This document shows, piece after piece, positions 35,279 through 43,574 of a stretch of 64,000 bases of DNA. The notes below the pieces were generated by a model, which was not told where the DNA came from, did no database searches, and was given only the letters and a program-made list of their open reading frames with translations. The translations under genes were made by a program, and so were the position numbers. Within the stretch, counting starts at the first letter, position 1, and each line of letters starts with the position of its first letter. This stretch comes from Pseudanabaena sp. Salubria-1 (lineage in GTDB: Bacteria; Cyanobacteriota; Cyanobacteriia; Pseudanabaenales; Pseudanabaenaceae), in assembly GCA_023336205.1 (NCBI GenBank), contig JALQCR010000004.1:124001-188000 (forward strand). The letters run 5' to 3'.

Positions 35279-35426
35279 GCGCCCTGCGTGGCGGCTCGTG
35301 GAACAACAACGACATCAACTGTCGTTCGGCGAATCGCAACAGGAACGATGCAGACAATAGGAACAACAACATCGGTTTTCGAGTTGTAGTTTTCTGAGTC
35401 TCTGTTTTCGGGTTTCCGTGAGGACT
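35279..35426 (+). repeat. DGR template repeat (TR)
   Basis: 148 bp starting at the last base of the RT stop codon. The variable window is an AAC/AAT-rich tract (AAC codons allow wide amino-acid sampling by A mutagenesis) with 30 adenines in 24 codons, of which 13 are changed in the VR. The TR itself is not expected to be translated, although it keeps an open frame. Order VR, avd, RT, TR on one strand is canonical. Confidence 0.95.
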
Positions 35427-35589
35427 ACCAATAGTCAGAGTCATTTCATGGGAATGAAGTGAGCGTACATGGTGGCAGTCCAGATTTGTGCCTGTGGTGT
35501 GGGTGACTGCATCCAAATATCACCCTGAGTCAGCTATTCTAGTAGAGAAATCGAAAGATTAGCTGACTCATCTTCTAGGCAAAATAATC
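35427..35589 (+). ncRNA. Structured spacer downstream of the TR (putative part of the DGR template RNA)
   Basis: Immediately 3' of the TR are short hairpins: TCATTTCATGGGAATGA (near 35440), a pairing GCAGTC/GACTGC (near 35475-35507), and GAGTCAGCTA with TAGCTGACTC (about 35527-35569). In the studied Bordetella phage DGR the region just downstream of TR is essential for priming and cDNA synthesis; by analogy this could be that segment. The last hairpin may instead be a terminator before the phosphomutase gene. Confidence 0.5.
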
Positions 35590-37119
35590 ATGCAAGACTT
35601 TAATTGGAAAAAGCTTCAAAATGGTTCCGATATTCGTGGCGTAGCGATCGCAGGTGTCCCCAATGAAGATGTAAACCTAACGCCTGAAATTGCCAAAATT
35701 TTAGGTCAAGCCTTTGCCATTTGGCTATCTCAGAAACTAAACAAACCTACCTCAGACTTACTAATTTCCGTAGGGCGCGATAGTAGGCTATCGGGCGCAG
35801 AGTTAATGCAAGCAGTCATGGAAGGAATTAATTCCCTCGGTAGTCAAGTCTATGACTTTGCGATCGCCTCTACACCAGCGATGTTTATGAGTACGATTAC
35901 CGATGGCTTTTGCTGCGATGGCGCGATCATGCTCACAGCAAGTCATTTACCCTTCAATCGCAATGGCTTAAAGTTCTTTACCTCCCAAGGAGGACTCGAA
36001 AAAAAAGATATTACTGATATTCTCCATCTTGCCGAAAAGAATGAATTTGCAGTTTCTGAGGCTTTAAGTCGCATCACTGAACATGATTTTATTTCGGTGT
36101 ATGCTCAACAATTTGTCACTAAAATTCGTGAGTCTGTCAATCATTCTGACAATTACGAACAGCCACTTCAGGGCTTAAAAATAATCGTGGATGCAGGTAA
36201 TGGAGCAGGGGGATTTTATGCCAGTAAGGTGTTACAGCCTCTAGGTGCAGATATTACGGGGAGTCAGTTTTTAGAACCCGATGGCACATTTCCCAATCAT
36301 GTTCCCAACCCAGAAGATAAGGTGGCGATGGCTTCTATCTGCGAAGCCGTAATCAAGCATCAAGCAGATTTTGGGATTATTTTTGATACCGATGTCGATC
36401 GCAGCGCAGCAGTCGATCAATTTGGCAAAGAGCTTAATCGTAATCGCTTGATTGCCATAATTTCCGCGATCGTCTTACAAGAGCATCCTCAATCAACAAT
36501 TGTTACAGATTCCATTACTTCCGATGGCTTAACCAAGTTTATAGAGCAAGATTTGCAGGGTGTACATCATCGTTTTAAGCGTGGTTATAAAAATGTAATT
36601 AATGAGTCTATCCGCTTAAACCAGTCTGGACAAGGATCTTGGCTTGCGATCGAGACTTCAGGACATGGTGCAATGCAGGAAAATTATTTCCTTGATGATG
36701 GTGCATATTTAGTCAGTAAGCTGTTGATTGAATTAGCCAAGTCGAAACTGGCGGGTAAATCTCTCACTGATTTGATTGCCAATTTGCAGGAGCCAGTTGA
36801 AAGTGAAGAGTTTCGGATCAAGATGGGAGTGGAGGATTTTAAAGCATTAGGCGATCGCGTAATTACGGATTTACAGACTTTTGCCCTCTCGCAATCAGAC
36901 TGGAAAGTTGTTCCTAATAATTATGAAGGTATCCGAGTTTCCTGTACTTCCCCAGACGAAAATGGTTGGTTTTTATTGCGACTTTCCCTTCATGACCCTG
37001 TAATGCCTCTAAATATTGAGTCAAATGTTCAAGGTGGAGTTGCAAAAATCGCCCAAAGATTAACCGCCTTTTTCCGCCCCATTGATTCTCTTGATATCTC
37101 AACACTTTTAGCAAATTAA
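35590..37119 (+). CDS. Phosphoglucomutase/phosphomannomutase
   Basis: A 509-residue alpha-D-phosphohexomutase. The active-site serine loop is MLTASHLPFNRNGLKFF (near residue 118), the metal-binding loop is DTDVDRSA (near 262), and the C-terminal phosphate-binding loop lies in NYEGIRVSC. It interconverts hexose 1- and 6-phosphates and would feed nucleotide-sugar synthesis, including for the polysaccharide locus. It starts 163 bp after the TR and has its own upstream hairpin, so it is not part of the DGR. A 61-nt hairpin follows. Confidence 0.9.
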   Translation: MQDFNWKKLQNGSDIRGVAIAGVPNEDVNLTPEIAKILGQAFAIWLSQKLNKPTSDLLISVGRDSRLSGAELMQAVMEGINSLGSQVYDFAIASTPAMFMSTITDGFCCDGAIMLTASHLPFNRNGLKFFTSQGGLEKKDITDILHLAEKNEFAVSEALSRITEHDFISVYAQQFVTKIRESVNHSDNYEQPLQGLKIIVDAGNGAGGFYASKVLQPLGADITGSQFLEPDGTFPNHVPNPEDKVAMASICEAVIKHQADFGIIFDTDVDRSAAVDQFGKELNRNRLIAIISAIVLQEHPQSTIVTDSITSDGLTKFIEQDLQGVHHRFKRGYKNVINESIRLNQSGQGSWLAIETSGHGAMQENYFLDDGAYLVSKLLIELAKSKLAGKSLTDLIANLQEPVESEEFRIKMGVEDFKALGDRVITDLQTFALSQSDWKVVPNNYEGIRVSCTSPDENGWFLLRLSLHDPVMPLNIESNVQGGVAKIAQRLTAFFRPIDSLDISTLLAN

Positions 37120-37166
37120 TCTTCTTTTCAAGGGCTACTAAGGAATGAAAATTAATTAACTTATGA

Positions 37167-37227
37167 AATTAAACCCAAAATTTGTTGGGGCGGGCTTCGC
37201 CCGCCCCAACAAATTTTGGGTTTAATT
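37167..37227. terminator. 29-bp-arm hairpin with nested outer inverted repeat
   Basis: The central hairpin has a TTC loop and includes the ATTAAACCCAAAATTTG arm and a GGGGCGGGC/GCCCGCCCC core. A further 17-bp inverted pair surrounds it (37141-37157, AGGAATGAAAATTAATT, with 37224-37240). Lies between convergent genes. Confidence 0.8.
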
Positions 37228-37283
37228 AATTTTCATTCCTAATCATATTCACATAAATCATAAATAAGTACGATGTGAATATC

Positions 37284-38864
37284 TTATCTATCAATACGAT
37301 CGCCTATCTTAGATAACTCATCAGATGGCTCCCGCAAAATCACCATTTTTGTACCCGATCGCTTTCCTAGCCAAAAAGCCAAAGCCACAATCGCACCACC
37401 ACCGATCGCACCCAAAGCGATCGCAATTACTAGCCAACCTTGACTAGTATTCGATACATCTTTCTCAGAGTCGTGATGATCATCATTGGGATTAGTTTTA
37501 TTCTCTTGACCGTCACCACGCAAAGACTGAGCATAAATCTGATTTGCTCTTTGTGTAACTACTAGATCACCTTCAAACAAACCATCTTGAACTTCCACTA
37601 AATCACCAGAAGTTCTCCCCAGCTTAACTTCAACTGGCTGATACTTATTTCCATTCTGCACAAACACTAATTGCTTACCGTTACTTTCTACCACTGAAGC
37701 AATGGGAACTGCAATTACAGGTTGTGAAGCGCGATCGCTAATAACCTCCAAATCTGCAAACATTCCCACCTTTAATTTGCCCTGAGCATTATTGATTTCA
37801 GCCTTCACAGGCACAACGCGAGTAGTACTATCAATAGTTGCCCCGATCGCCGTAACCTTACCCACATAGCTGGTATTATCTCCCACTACTTTTACCTGTA
37901 CGGCTTGACCAATCCTTACTTGACCTAAATCTTTCTCATAGATATTTGCGGAAGCCATTACTTGGCGATCATTCACAATCGTCATAATCGGCTTGCCAGA
38001 CTCCTCCACCGACTCGCCCAAAGTTGCTTCGCGATCGCTAACTACACCAGAGATCGGGCTAACCACCGTCACCGTACCATCAGGATTAGCGATCGCCCCT
38101 AATTGATTGCGCCTTGCTTCATAGACCGCACCACTCAAAGAAATTCGCGATCGCGCTACTTGCACATCCGCCACCGCCCGACTCATTTGCGCCTCCGCTT
38201 CTAGCAAAGGTAAGCGACTTGATGCTTTGGCTAAAGCTGACTTTGCCGCCACATATTTAGATTCTGATTCCTGCATTTGTCGCTTGGTGATTGCGCCTTG
38301 GGTTAGCAATTCGCGATCGCGATCATAACGTTCCTTATCTAAATTCAGTTCTGTTTGAGCTTGTTGAATATCAGCTTCGACCAAAGATTTTTGCCGAGCG
38401 AGATTTTGTTCCGCTAGTTGCAGATTTGCGATCGCTGACATCGCATTGCCATCTGCTTCCGATTGCTTAGCGATCGCATCCACCTGTAATTCTGCTAACT
38501 CAGGACTAGATAAAACTGCAAGAGGTTGCCCCGACTCTACTTTTTGATTAGGTTCTACTAATAAAGCTAAAATCGTGCCCTTAATCGGAGTCGTTACCTT
38601 AGCCTTTTGACTTGGTAAAGTTTCGATCTGTCCAGTGGTTTTAATTGATAGTTTCAGAGCTTGCCGTTTGACTGCTTCTACTGTGATGCCCAGCCGCTTA
38701 GCAACTTCCTGATCCACAGAAATCCCTGTAGTTTGAGTTGTACTGCTTCCTTTAAATTCATTACCATGTCCTGCATGGGCAAGTACTAGAGCAGGATTTG
38801 CAAATAAAGAAACGCAAAGTGGTAAACACATCACTCCTGAAACAGAAAATCTCAACATGGGCAA
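37284..38864 (-). CDS. Efflux RND/HlyD-type periplasmic adaptor with a C-terminal membrane segment
   Basis: A 526-residue protein. The signal peptide (about 1-29) leaves a His-rich mature start (HAGHGNEF). The order is then barrel-sandwich half (GTILALLVEPNQKVESGQPLAVLSS), long helical hairpin (about 130-265), second lipoyl half (VTVVSPISGVVSDREATLGE) and beta-barrel. This matches CzcB/CusB-like metal-efflux adaptors. Oddly, the C-terminus (about 478-500, VIAIALGAIGGGAIVALAFW) is a membrane helix with a short basic tail, not usual for adaptors. No RND pump gene is adjacent. Confidence 0.83.
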   Translation of the reverse strand: MPMLRFSVSGVMCLPLCVSLFANPALVLAHAGHGNEFKGSSTTQTTGISVDQEVAKRLGITVEAVKRQALKLSIKTTGQIETLPSQKAKVTTPIKGTILALLVEPNQKVESGQPLAVLSSPELAELQVDAIAKQSEADGNAMSAIANLQLAEQNLARQKSLVEADIQQAQTELNLDKERYDRDRELLTQGAITKRQMQESESKYVAAKSALAKASSRLPLLEAEAQMSRAVADVQVARSRISLSGAVYEARRNQLGAIANPDGTVTVVSPISGVVSDREATLGESVEESGKPIMTIVNDRQVMASANIYEKDLGQVRIGQAVQVKVVGDNTSYVGKVTAIGATIDSTTRVVPVKAEINNAQGKLKVGMFADLEVISDRASQPVIAVPIASVVESNGKQLVFVQNGNKYQPVEVKLGRTSGDLVEVQDGLFEGDLVVTQRANQIYAQSLRGDGQENKTNPNDDHHDSEKDVSNTSQGWLVIAIALGAIGGGAIVALAFWLGKRSGTKMVILREPSDELSKIGDRIDR

Positions 38865-38924
38865 TGTTTTTATGGATTTTATGGAACTAAGCAGATTATT
38901 TCAGGAGATTGTGAAATGGGAATG

Positions 38925-38965
38925 AAATAGTGAGAGGCGGTGCTTTGCGCCGCCTCTCACTATTT
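38925..38965. terminator. Perfect hairpin upstream of the efflux adaptor
   Basis: 19-bp arms (AAATAGTGAGAGGCGGTGC and complement) with a TTT loop. Lies between two minus-strand genes, so it may terminate the gene(s) at 39.0-40.4 kb. Confidence 0.75.
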
Positions 38966-39029
38966 GGGTTTTGATTTGTCTTGATAAAAGTGGCTAAGAC
39001 TATATCTCTCAAATTAATCAACTATTGAT

Positions 39030-39251
39030 CTAGGGATTAGTATGAAACAACTGTGAAGTACCACATTTTTCGCATTCACAAAAAAACTGTAAGCCACTTT
39101 TTCTAATTTTTTCGCGATCGCCACAGGACGGACAAATATTTTTGATCGCCGTATTTTTTCCGCAATCGTTACATTTGAAGAAATAACTGTGAACATAGGC
39201 GATCGCCAGATTATGTATTAATTTATATTCAATTCCCCAAATATCCGTGAA
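39030..39251 (-). pseudogene. Zinc-ribbon coding frame without a start codon
   Basis: The frame encodes two metal-binding cysteine clusters, KCNDCGKNTAIKNICPSCG and FCECEKCGTSQ, ending HTNP. There is no ATG, GTG or TTG before the first cysteine. It overlaps the last codons of the nuclease-like gene, in another frame, at a GGGG run (39235-39238). One extra G there would join the two frames as LDSRIFG-GIEYKLIHNLA. So it is either a C-terminal zinc ribbon of that protein lost by frameshift, or a separate gene with a rare start. Confidence 0.5.
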
Positions 39252-40412
39252 TCAAGTTTTTGATTAAACGCATCAATTAAACTTTTTACAGAGACTTCTT
39301 TTACGCAAATATTACCATTTTGTTGAATAATGCCTGTATTACCTCTAGTTATAATCCAAACCTCCTTATTTTTTGGAATAACTAAAGTTTTTTTGATCAC
39401 TTTGCCATTTGATCTTGTTTCATGAATTGTAATAGAAGATGCCTGTTTTAACTGCTGTTTATAATTAAAAATCTGGCTCTTCTGGGTTCATGGGGATAAG
39501 CACAGCTAATAGTAATCAGAATCCTCTCGGAGCAACAGTTACAGCCCTACCATGTCGCCAATAATTGTATCGACACTGTACCATTTACCCCTCAAACCCA
39601 GATGAGCCAAAAATCTGTGTTTCTTTGTGAGGCATATATTGATTTTTTAATGTACAGTCGTAGAGTACAGCAAGGTTTCCTGACATAAAAAAACCATCTG
39701 CCCGTCCTGCGCCGTTATTTCGATCATATTGATAGATTTTATTGATCCCGATAAGACGTAGTAAATTAAATACTAGATCTTCAAATTCAAATGGATTTGA
39801 AACAATTTCAATTTTATCTAAAAAGTTATTAATTTTGTCTTTTAATAACTTTTTATGGGTCACTGGCAATGGAACAGATTTAGTATCAATTAGTTTTATG
39901 CCTTTAGCTACTTTTGTAATGTTTGGATTATTGGCATTACTCCAATGCTGTATTGCGAAGTCAACTCTAATACCATCTATGAATTTATCCAATACGTTCT
40001 GATTGAATGATTGACCACAGAAATCGATAAAATTGTGTAGTGTTTGTTCTTGAAAGGAGTCGGAAAAGAAAATAACGCACTCTGTCTGATTTAGCCAGTT
40101 ATTATCTGGCTGAATTCTACCCCAGAATTTTTGATTAGTTAGATCTACACGAATAAATTTAATAACTCCTGACATTCTAGATTGAACTTGTCTAGCTATT
40201 ATCTGAATAGTTCCATCGCGTCTGCCCCAATCTACTGGATGAAATTGAACTATATCCCCTACAGACAAATCAGAAAACAAGCACCCAATAACATCATTTA
40301 CCCAAAAGACAGGATCTTTAGTCTGACCGTTTATATTTACATCAGTTGAGATGAAACCATATGGATTATTTCCCCCCATTTCAAGTCTTTTGATTTTTCC
40401 AGTAATAACCAT
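39218..40412 (-). pseudogene. Cold-shock-like/OB plus PD-(D/E)XK nuclease-like gene, interrupted by a miniature element
   Basis: The upstream part (40412 down to 39609) encodes two cold-shock-like beta domains (GKIKRLEMGGNNPYGFISTD, about 4-75; MSGVIKFIRVD... about 80-165), then a restriction-endonuclease-like core: EFEDLVFNLLRLIG, ADGFF and LAVLYDCTLK, i.e. an E/D/C-T-x-K arrangement. The frame then runs into a 134-bp element and stops after seven foreign codons. If the element and one 8-bp duplication are removed, the frame continues (IFNYKQQLKQASSI ... LDSRIFGELNIN), for about 350 residues. It might have had a defence or repair role; that is inference. Confidence 0.75.
39475..39608. mobile_element. 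ISL3-type miniature inverted-repeat element (134 bp)
   Basis: The ends are GGCTCTTCTGGGTT (left) and, reverse-complemented, GGCTCATCTGGGTT (right). An exact 8-bp direct repeat AAAAATCT is at 39467-39474 and 39609-39616. An 8-bp duplication and GGCTCTTC-like ends are typical of ISL3-family elements. It is too short to encode a transposase, so it must have moved in trans. Confidence 0.85.
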
Positions 40413-40528
40413 TTTATTGAATCATCCTCATTTAAACCTATTAGATTTTCCCGCGATTGAAATCTACAAACAATCTAAAAATATTTTTTTTCGCACTTTT
40501 TTATTTTCAGCACAAAATTATTATTACT

Positions 40529-40567
40529 AAAAAAGGGTGGATGCGCTTTGCGCATCCACCCTTTTTT
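40529..40567. terminator. Terminator of pnp
   Basis: 18-bp perfect arms (AAAAAAGGGTGGATGCGC and complement) with a TTT loop, 5 bp after the pnp stop on the minus strand. Confidence 0.88.
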
Positions 40568-40572
40568 GATAT

Positions 40573-42717
40573 TTATTCGGCAGATGCAGCAGCAGTACGT
40601 GCGGCGGCAGCTTCGTCGGGGTGAATACCCAAACGAGTTAGGTTAAAGCGTCCACGATTATCAACTTCGCGGATCTTAATCAAAACTTCATCGCCAACGG
40701 CAACTTCATCTTCGACCTTACCTACACGACCTTCCGCCAATTGGGAAATATGAACCATTCCTTCCTTACCAGGTAAGAATTCGACAAATGCACCAATCGG
40801 AATAATTCGAGTGACCTTACCAAGATAAACATCACCAGAACCAACACGACGGGTCATATTTTCGATAATGCGCTTGGCTTTGAGTGCGCCTTCACCACTC
40901 ATCGAGGAAATCATGACTGTACCATCATCTTCAATATCGATCTTGGCTCCAGTCTCCTCTGTGATGCCCTTGATGTTCTTACCACCAGGTCCAATAATCA
41001 TGCCGATTTGTTCAGGATCGATCCGAATCGTGAGCAATCGTGGTGCATAGGGAGAAAGCTGAGGTCTAGGAGCAGAGAGCAATTCCAACATCTTACCCAT
41101 GATGTGAGCGCGACCAGTCTTGGCTTGCATTACAGCCGAGCGGACTGTATCCATGGAGATGCTAGTGATCTTCATGTCCATTTGTAATGCAGTGATACCA
41201 GTATCTGTTCCCGCAACCTTGAAGTCCATGTCGCCAAGGAAATCTTCAATACCTTGAATATCTGTAAGAATGCGAACTTCATCACCTTCTTTGATCAAGC
41301 CCATTGCCACACCACTTACGGGCTTGGTAATCGGTACACCCGCATCCATTAGTGCTAGGGTCGAGCCGCAGACAGATCCCATCGAGGTCGAGCCATTGGA
41401 TGACAAGACTTCGGATACTAGGCGCAGAACATAGGGAAACTCTGCTTTGGATGGCAATACTGGCAAAAGAGCGCGTTCGGCTAAGGCTCCGTGACCAATT
41501 TCGCGACGACCAGCCGATCGCATTGGTCTTGCTTCACCAACCGAGTAGGGCGGGAAGTTGTAGTGGTGCATATAACGCTTCTTTGCGTCAGGATGCAAAT
41601 CGTCCATTTCCTGCGCATCCCCAGGTGTGCCAAGGGTGGCGATCGTCAATACTTGGGTTAAGCCACGATTGAATAGACCACTACCATGGACGCGAGGAAT
41701 AACACTTACCTCTGTCCAGATTGGACGCACTTCGTCAAGTTTGCGTCCATCAATACGAACGCTTTGCTCAATTACTTGAAGGCGCATCAGCTTTTTGGTA
41801 AGTTCCTTGTAAGTAGCGCTAATCACTTTTTTGTCAGCGACTAGTTTCACAGGATCTTCATCGGGCAAAGCCGCGATCGCAGCTAAAAGCTCAGCCTTAA
41901 TTTCATCAAGGGCGGCATCGCGCACATTACGATCTTTCTCACAACTTGCAACTACTTGAGCAACTTTATCTTTGACCATATTGGCAATAAAGTTTTCCAA
42001 GGTGGAATCGGTTTCGGGGTTGACAATTTCTGGTAGTGAAATCCCTAAATCCTGTAGTAAATCAATTTGGGCTTTGATCAGTTCCAGCACTGCTTCATAA
42101 CCAAAGTCGATCGCTTCGATCATGTCGGCTTCGGGCAATTGATTTGCACCAGCTTCAACCATGATGATCCCTTCAGCAGTACCTGCAACCACTAAGTCGA
42201 GGTCACCTGCTTCAACTTCAGCATAGGTAGGGTTAATGATAAATTCATCACCAACTAGACCAACGCGAACACCAGCCATGGGCCCCATGAATGGTAATCC
42301 TGCGATTAGCGCGGCGATTGATGCACCCGTTACCGCTAGAACGTCAGGTGGTACTTTTTCATCGATCGCCATGGTTGTGGCGACGATTTGCACATCATCA
42401 CGCAACCAATTGGGAAACAAAGGACGCATGGGGCGATCGATCAGGCGGCAAGTAAGGGTTGCTTTTTCGGGGGGACGACCTTCACGACGTAAGAAACCAC
42501 CAGGAATTCGCCCAGCTGCATATAGGCGTTCTTCATAATCAACAAGCAGTGGCACAAAATCAACACCGTCACGAGCAGGACCTCTGGTCGCTGTCACTAA
42601 TATTGCTGTTTCTCCACACTGGACTAATACTGAGCCGCCAGCTTGGGGGGCAAATGTGCCAATTCTTAATTTAATTTCCCTGCCATAAAAAGGGATAATT
42701 TTTGTTACGGCTTCCAT
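40573..42717 (-). CDS. pnp: Polynucleotide phosphorylase
   Basis: A 714-residue protein with the full domain order: two RNase PH domains (1-210 and about 310-540), a helical linker, a KH domain with the GXXG loop ([11 protein letters not shown] near 560) and an S1 domain ([11 protein letters not shown] ... GRFNLTRLG near 620-690). Characteristic motifs [10 protein letters not shown] and [14 protein letters not shown] are present. It degrades RNA 3'-5' with phosphate and in cyanobacteria also adds heteropolymeric tails. Terminator directly downstream. Confidence 0.97.
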   Translation of the reverse strand: MEAVTKIIPFYGREIKLRIGTFAPQAGGSVLVQCGETAILVTATRGPARDGVDFVPLLVDYEERLYAAGRIPGGFLRREGRPPEKATLTCRLIDRPMRPLFPNWLRDDVQIVATTMAIDEKVPPDVLAVTGASIAALIAGLPFMGPMAGVRVGLVGDEFIINPTYAEVEAGDLDLVVAGTAEGIIMVEAGANQLPEADMIEAIDFGYEAVLELIKAQIDLLQDLGISLPEIVNPETDSTLENFIANMVKDKVAQVVASCEKDRNVRDAALDEIKAELLAAIAALPDEDPVKLVADKKVISATYKELTKKLMRLQVIEQSVRIDGRKLDEVRPIWTEVSVIPRVHGSGLFNRGLTQVLTIATLGTPGDAQEMDDLHPDAKKRYMHHYNFPPYSVGEARPMRSAGRREIGHGALAERALLPVLPSKAEFPYVLRLVSEVLSSNGSTSMGSVCGSTLALMDAGVPITKPVSGVAMGLIKEGDEVRILTDIQGIEDFLGDMDFKVAGTDTGITALQMDMKITSISMDTVRSAVMQAKTGRAHIMGKMLELLSAPRPQLSPYAPRLLTIRIDPEQIGMIIGPGGKNIKGITEETGAKIDIEDDGTVMISSMSGEGALKAKRIIENMTRRVGSGDVYLGKVTRIIPIGAFVEFLPGKEGMVHISQLAEGRVGKVEDEVAVGDEVLIKIREVDNRGRFNLTRLGIHPDEAAAARTAAASAE

Positions 42718-43066
42718 CTATAATCTACTTCCGTTTTGACTTTTTTCTCGTTATATATCTCGCAATGTTAGCACTGATGTAGTAAGGTCTGCTGTTTGTT
42801 AAGCGCAATCGCGGCAAAAAATGAAGATAAGTGCTTTTTACTTGCCTCTAATAGCTCTTATGGGAGATCACACCCAAAAAGAATCAATTGTTTGTGGCAC
42901 GACTTCGCCGTACCACAAACAATTGATTCTTTTTGGGTGATCACATGTTAAAAATTAAGAAATTTAAAGATTGTTAGACGCTTTTGATTATTAAAATAGA
43001 GGCAAGAAAATAAAAAATTCTTGAATTCGCAGTCAAATATCCGAATTGCAGTGCTAGGTAGGAATT
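42718..43066. terminator. 349-bp divergent spacer with one very long hairpin (42866-42942)
   Basis: No gene is seen. The hairpin pairs GATCACACCCAAAAAGAA... with its complement over about 30 bp, with a two-base bulge and a loop around ACTTCGCC. The spacer lies between the divergent pnp and universal stress genes and must also hold their promoters. Confidence 0.7.
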
Positions 43067-43456
43067 ATGTTTAAAACTGTTTTATTTCCTTTAAACAGAA
43101 GTCAAGAAACCCGCCAAGCTGGAGCCGTAGCGATTGATCTCATTCAAAAATATCACGCGCAGCTATATGTGTTGTCAGTTGACGATCCTGATGCTAGTGA
43201 TAGCGATCGCGATTCATCACAAGAGCTAATTAAAGAAATTGAGGCTTACTTTGCGGAAGTGGGCATTGTGGTTAAGACCAAAATCGCTCAGGGTAAAACT
43301 GCTTTTGTGATTTGTGATTTTGCTGATGAAATTAATGCGGACTTAATTGTGATGGGTTCGCGGGGAATGAGCCTTACTGAAGAACATCCTGATGGCAGCA
43401 GTGTTAGCCAAAAAGTGATTAATCTTTCGCCCTGTCCTGTCTTAGTCGTGCCGTAA
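43067..43456 (+). CDS. Universal stress protein (UspA family)
   Basis: A 129-residue single USP domain: MFKTVLFPLNRSQETRQAG at the N-terminus and the ATP-binding loop VMGSRGMSLTEE ... GSSVSQKVINLSPCPVLVVP (G-2X-G-9X-G-S/T pattern, with an insertion in the loop). The function is stress-related signalling; the ligand is probably ATP. Long palindromes follow. Confidence 0.88.
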   Translation: MFKTVLFPLNRSQETRQAGAVAIDLIQKYHAQLYVLSVDDPDASDSDRDSSQELIKEIEAYFAEVGIVVKTKIAQGKTAFVICDFADEINADLIVMGSRGMSLTEEHPDGSSVSQKVINLSPCPVLVVP

Positions 43457-43468
43457 AAAAGTCGCTTT

Positions 43469-43574
43469 GCGACATCCAAAAATCAAGGGTGATGCAAAGC
43501 ATCACCCTTGATTTTTGGATGTCGCGAAAAATCGTAGAGGCAATTCATGAATTGCCTCTACGATTTTTCGCGAC
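43469..43574. terminator. Two adjacent perfect palindromes sharing GTCGC
   Basis: The first is 43469-43525, with 27-bp arms and an AAA loop (GCGACATCCAAAAATCAAGG...). The second is 43521-43574, a loopless 54-bp palindrome (GTCGCGAAAAATCGTAGAGG...). They share bases 43521-43525, and the second covers the last codons and stop of the convergent cysteine desulfurase gene. Confidence 0.8.

Larger units (their letters stand above)
33110..35279 (+). pseudogene. DGR reverse transcriptase, split after codon 10 by an IS30-family element
   Basis: The native start is ATG 33110 (MKRVGNLWKD), 25 bp after avd. After the 1087-bp insertion the frame resumes at 34230 ([20 protein letters not shown]). Removing the element and one ATA duplication gives a continuous 359-residue RT. 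DGR-specific features are intact: [45 protein letters not shown], the DGR motif LPLGNLTSQ, and the catalytic RYVDDFALF. The remaining 349 codons follow the transposase stop in the same frame; the first usual start is TTG 34302, which would drop about 24 residues from the N-terminus of this part. Activity is therefore doubtful. Confidence 0.93.

Noticed and set aside
35149..35397. 82-codon plus-strand frame over the RT end and TR
   Set aside because: It is the TR read in the VR frame plus RT sequence in another frame; the TR is a template, not an expected gene.
39014..39196. 60-codon minus-strand frame
   Set aside because: It is out of frame with the clear zinc-ribbon cysteines encoded by the same bases, so it is probably spurious.
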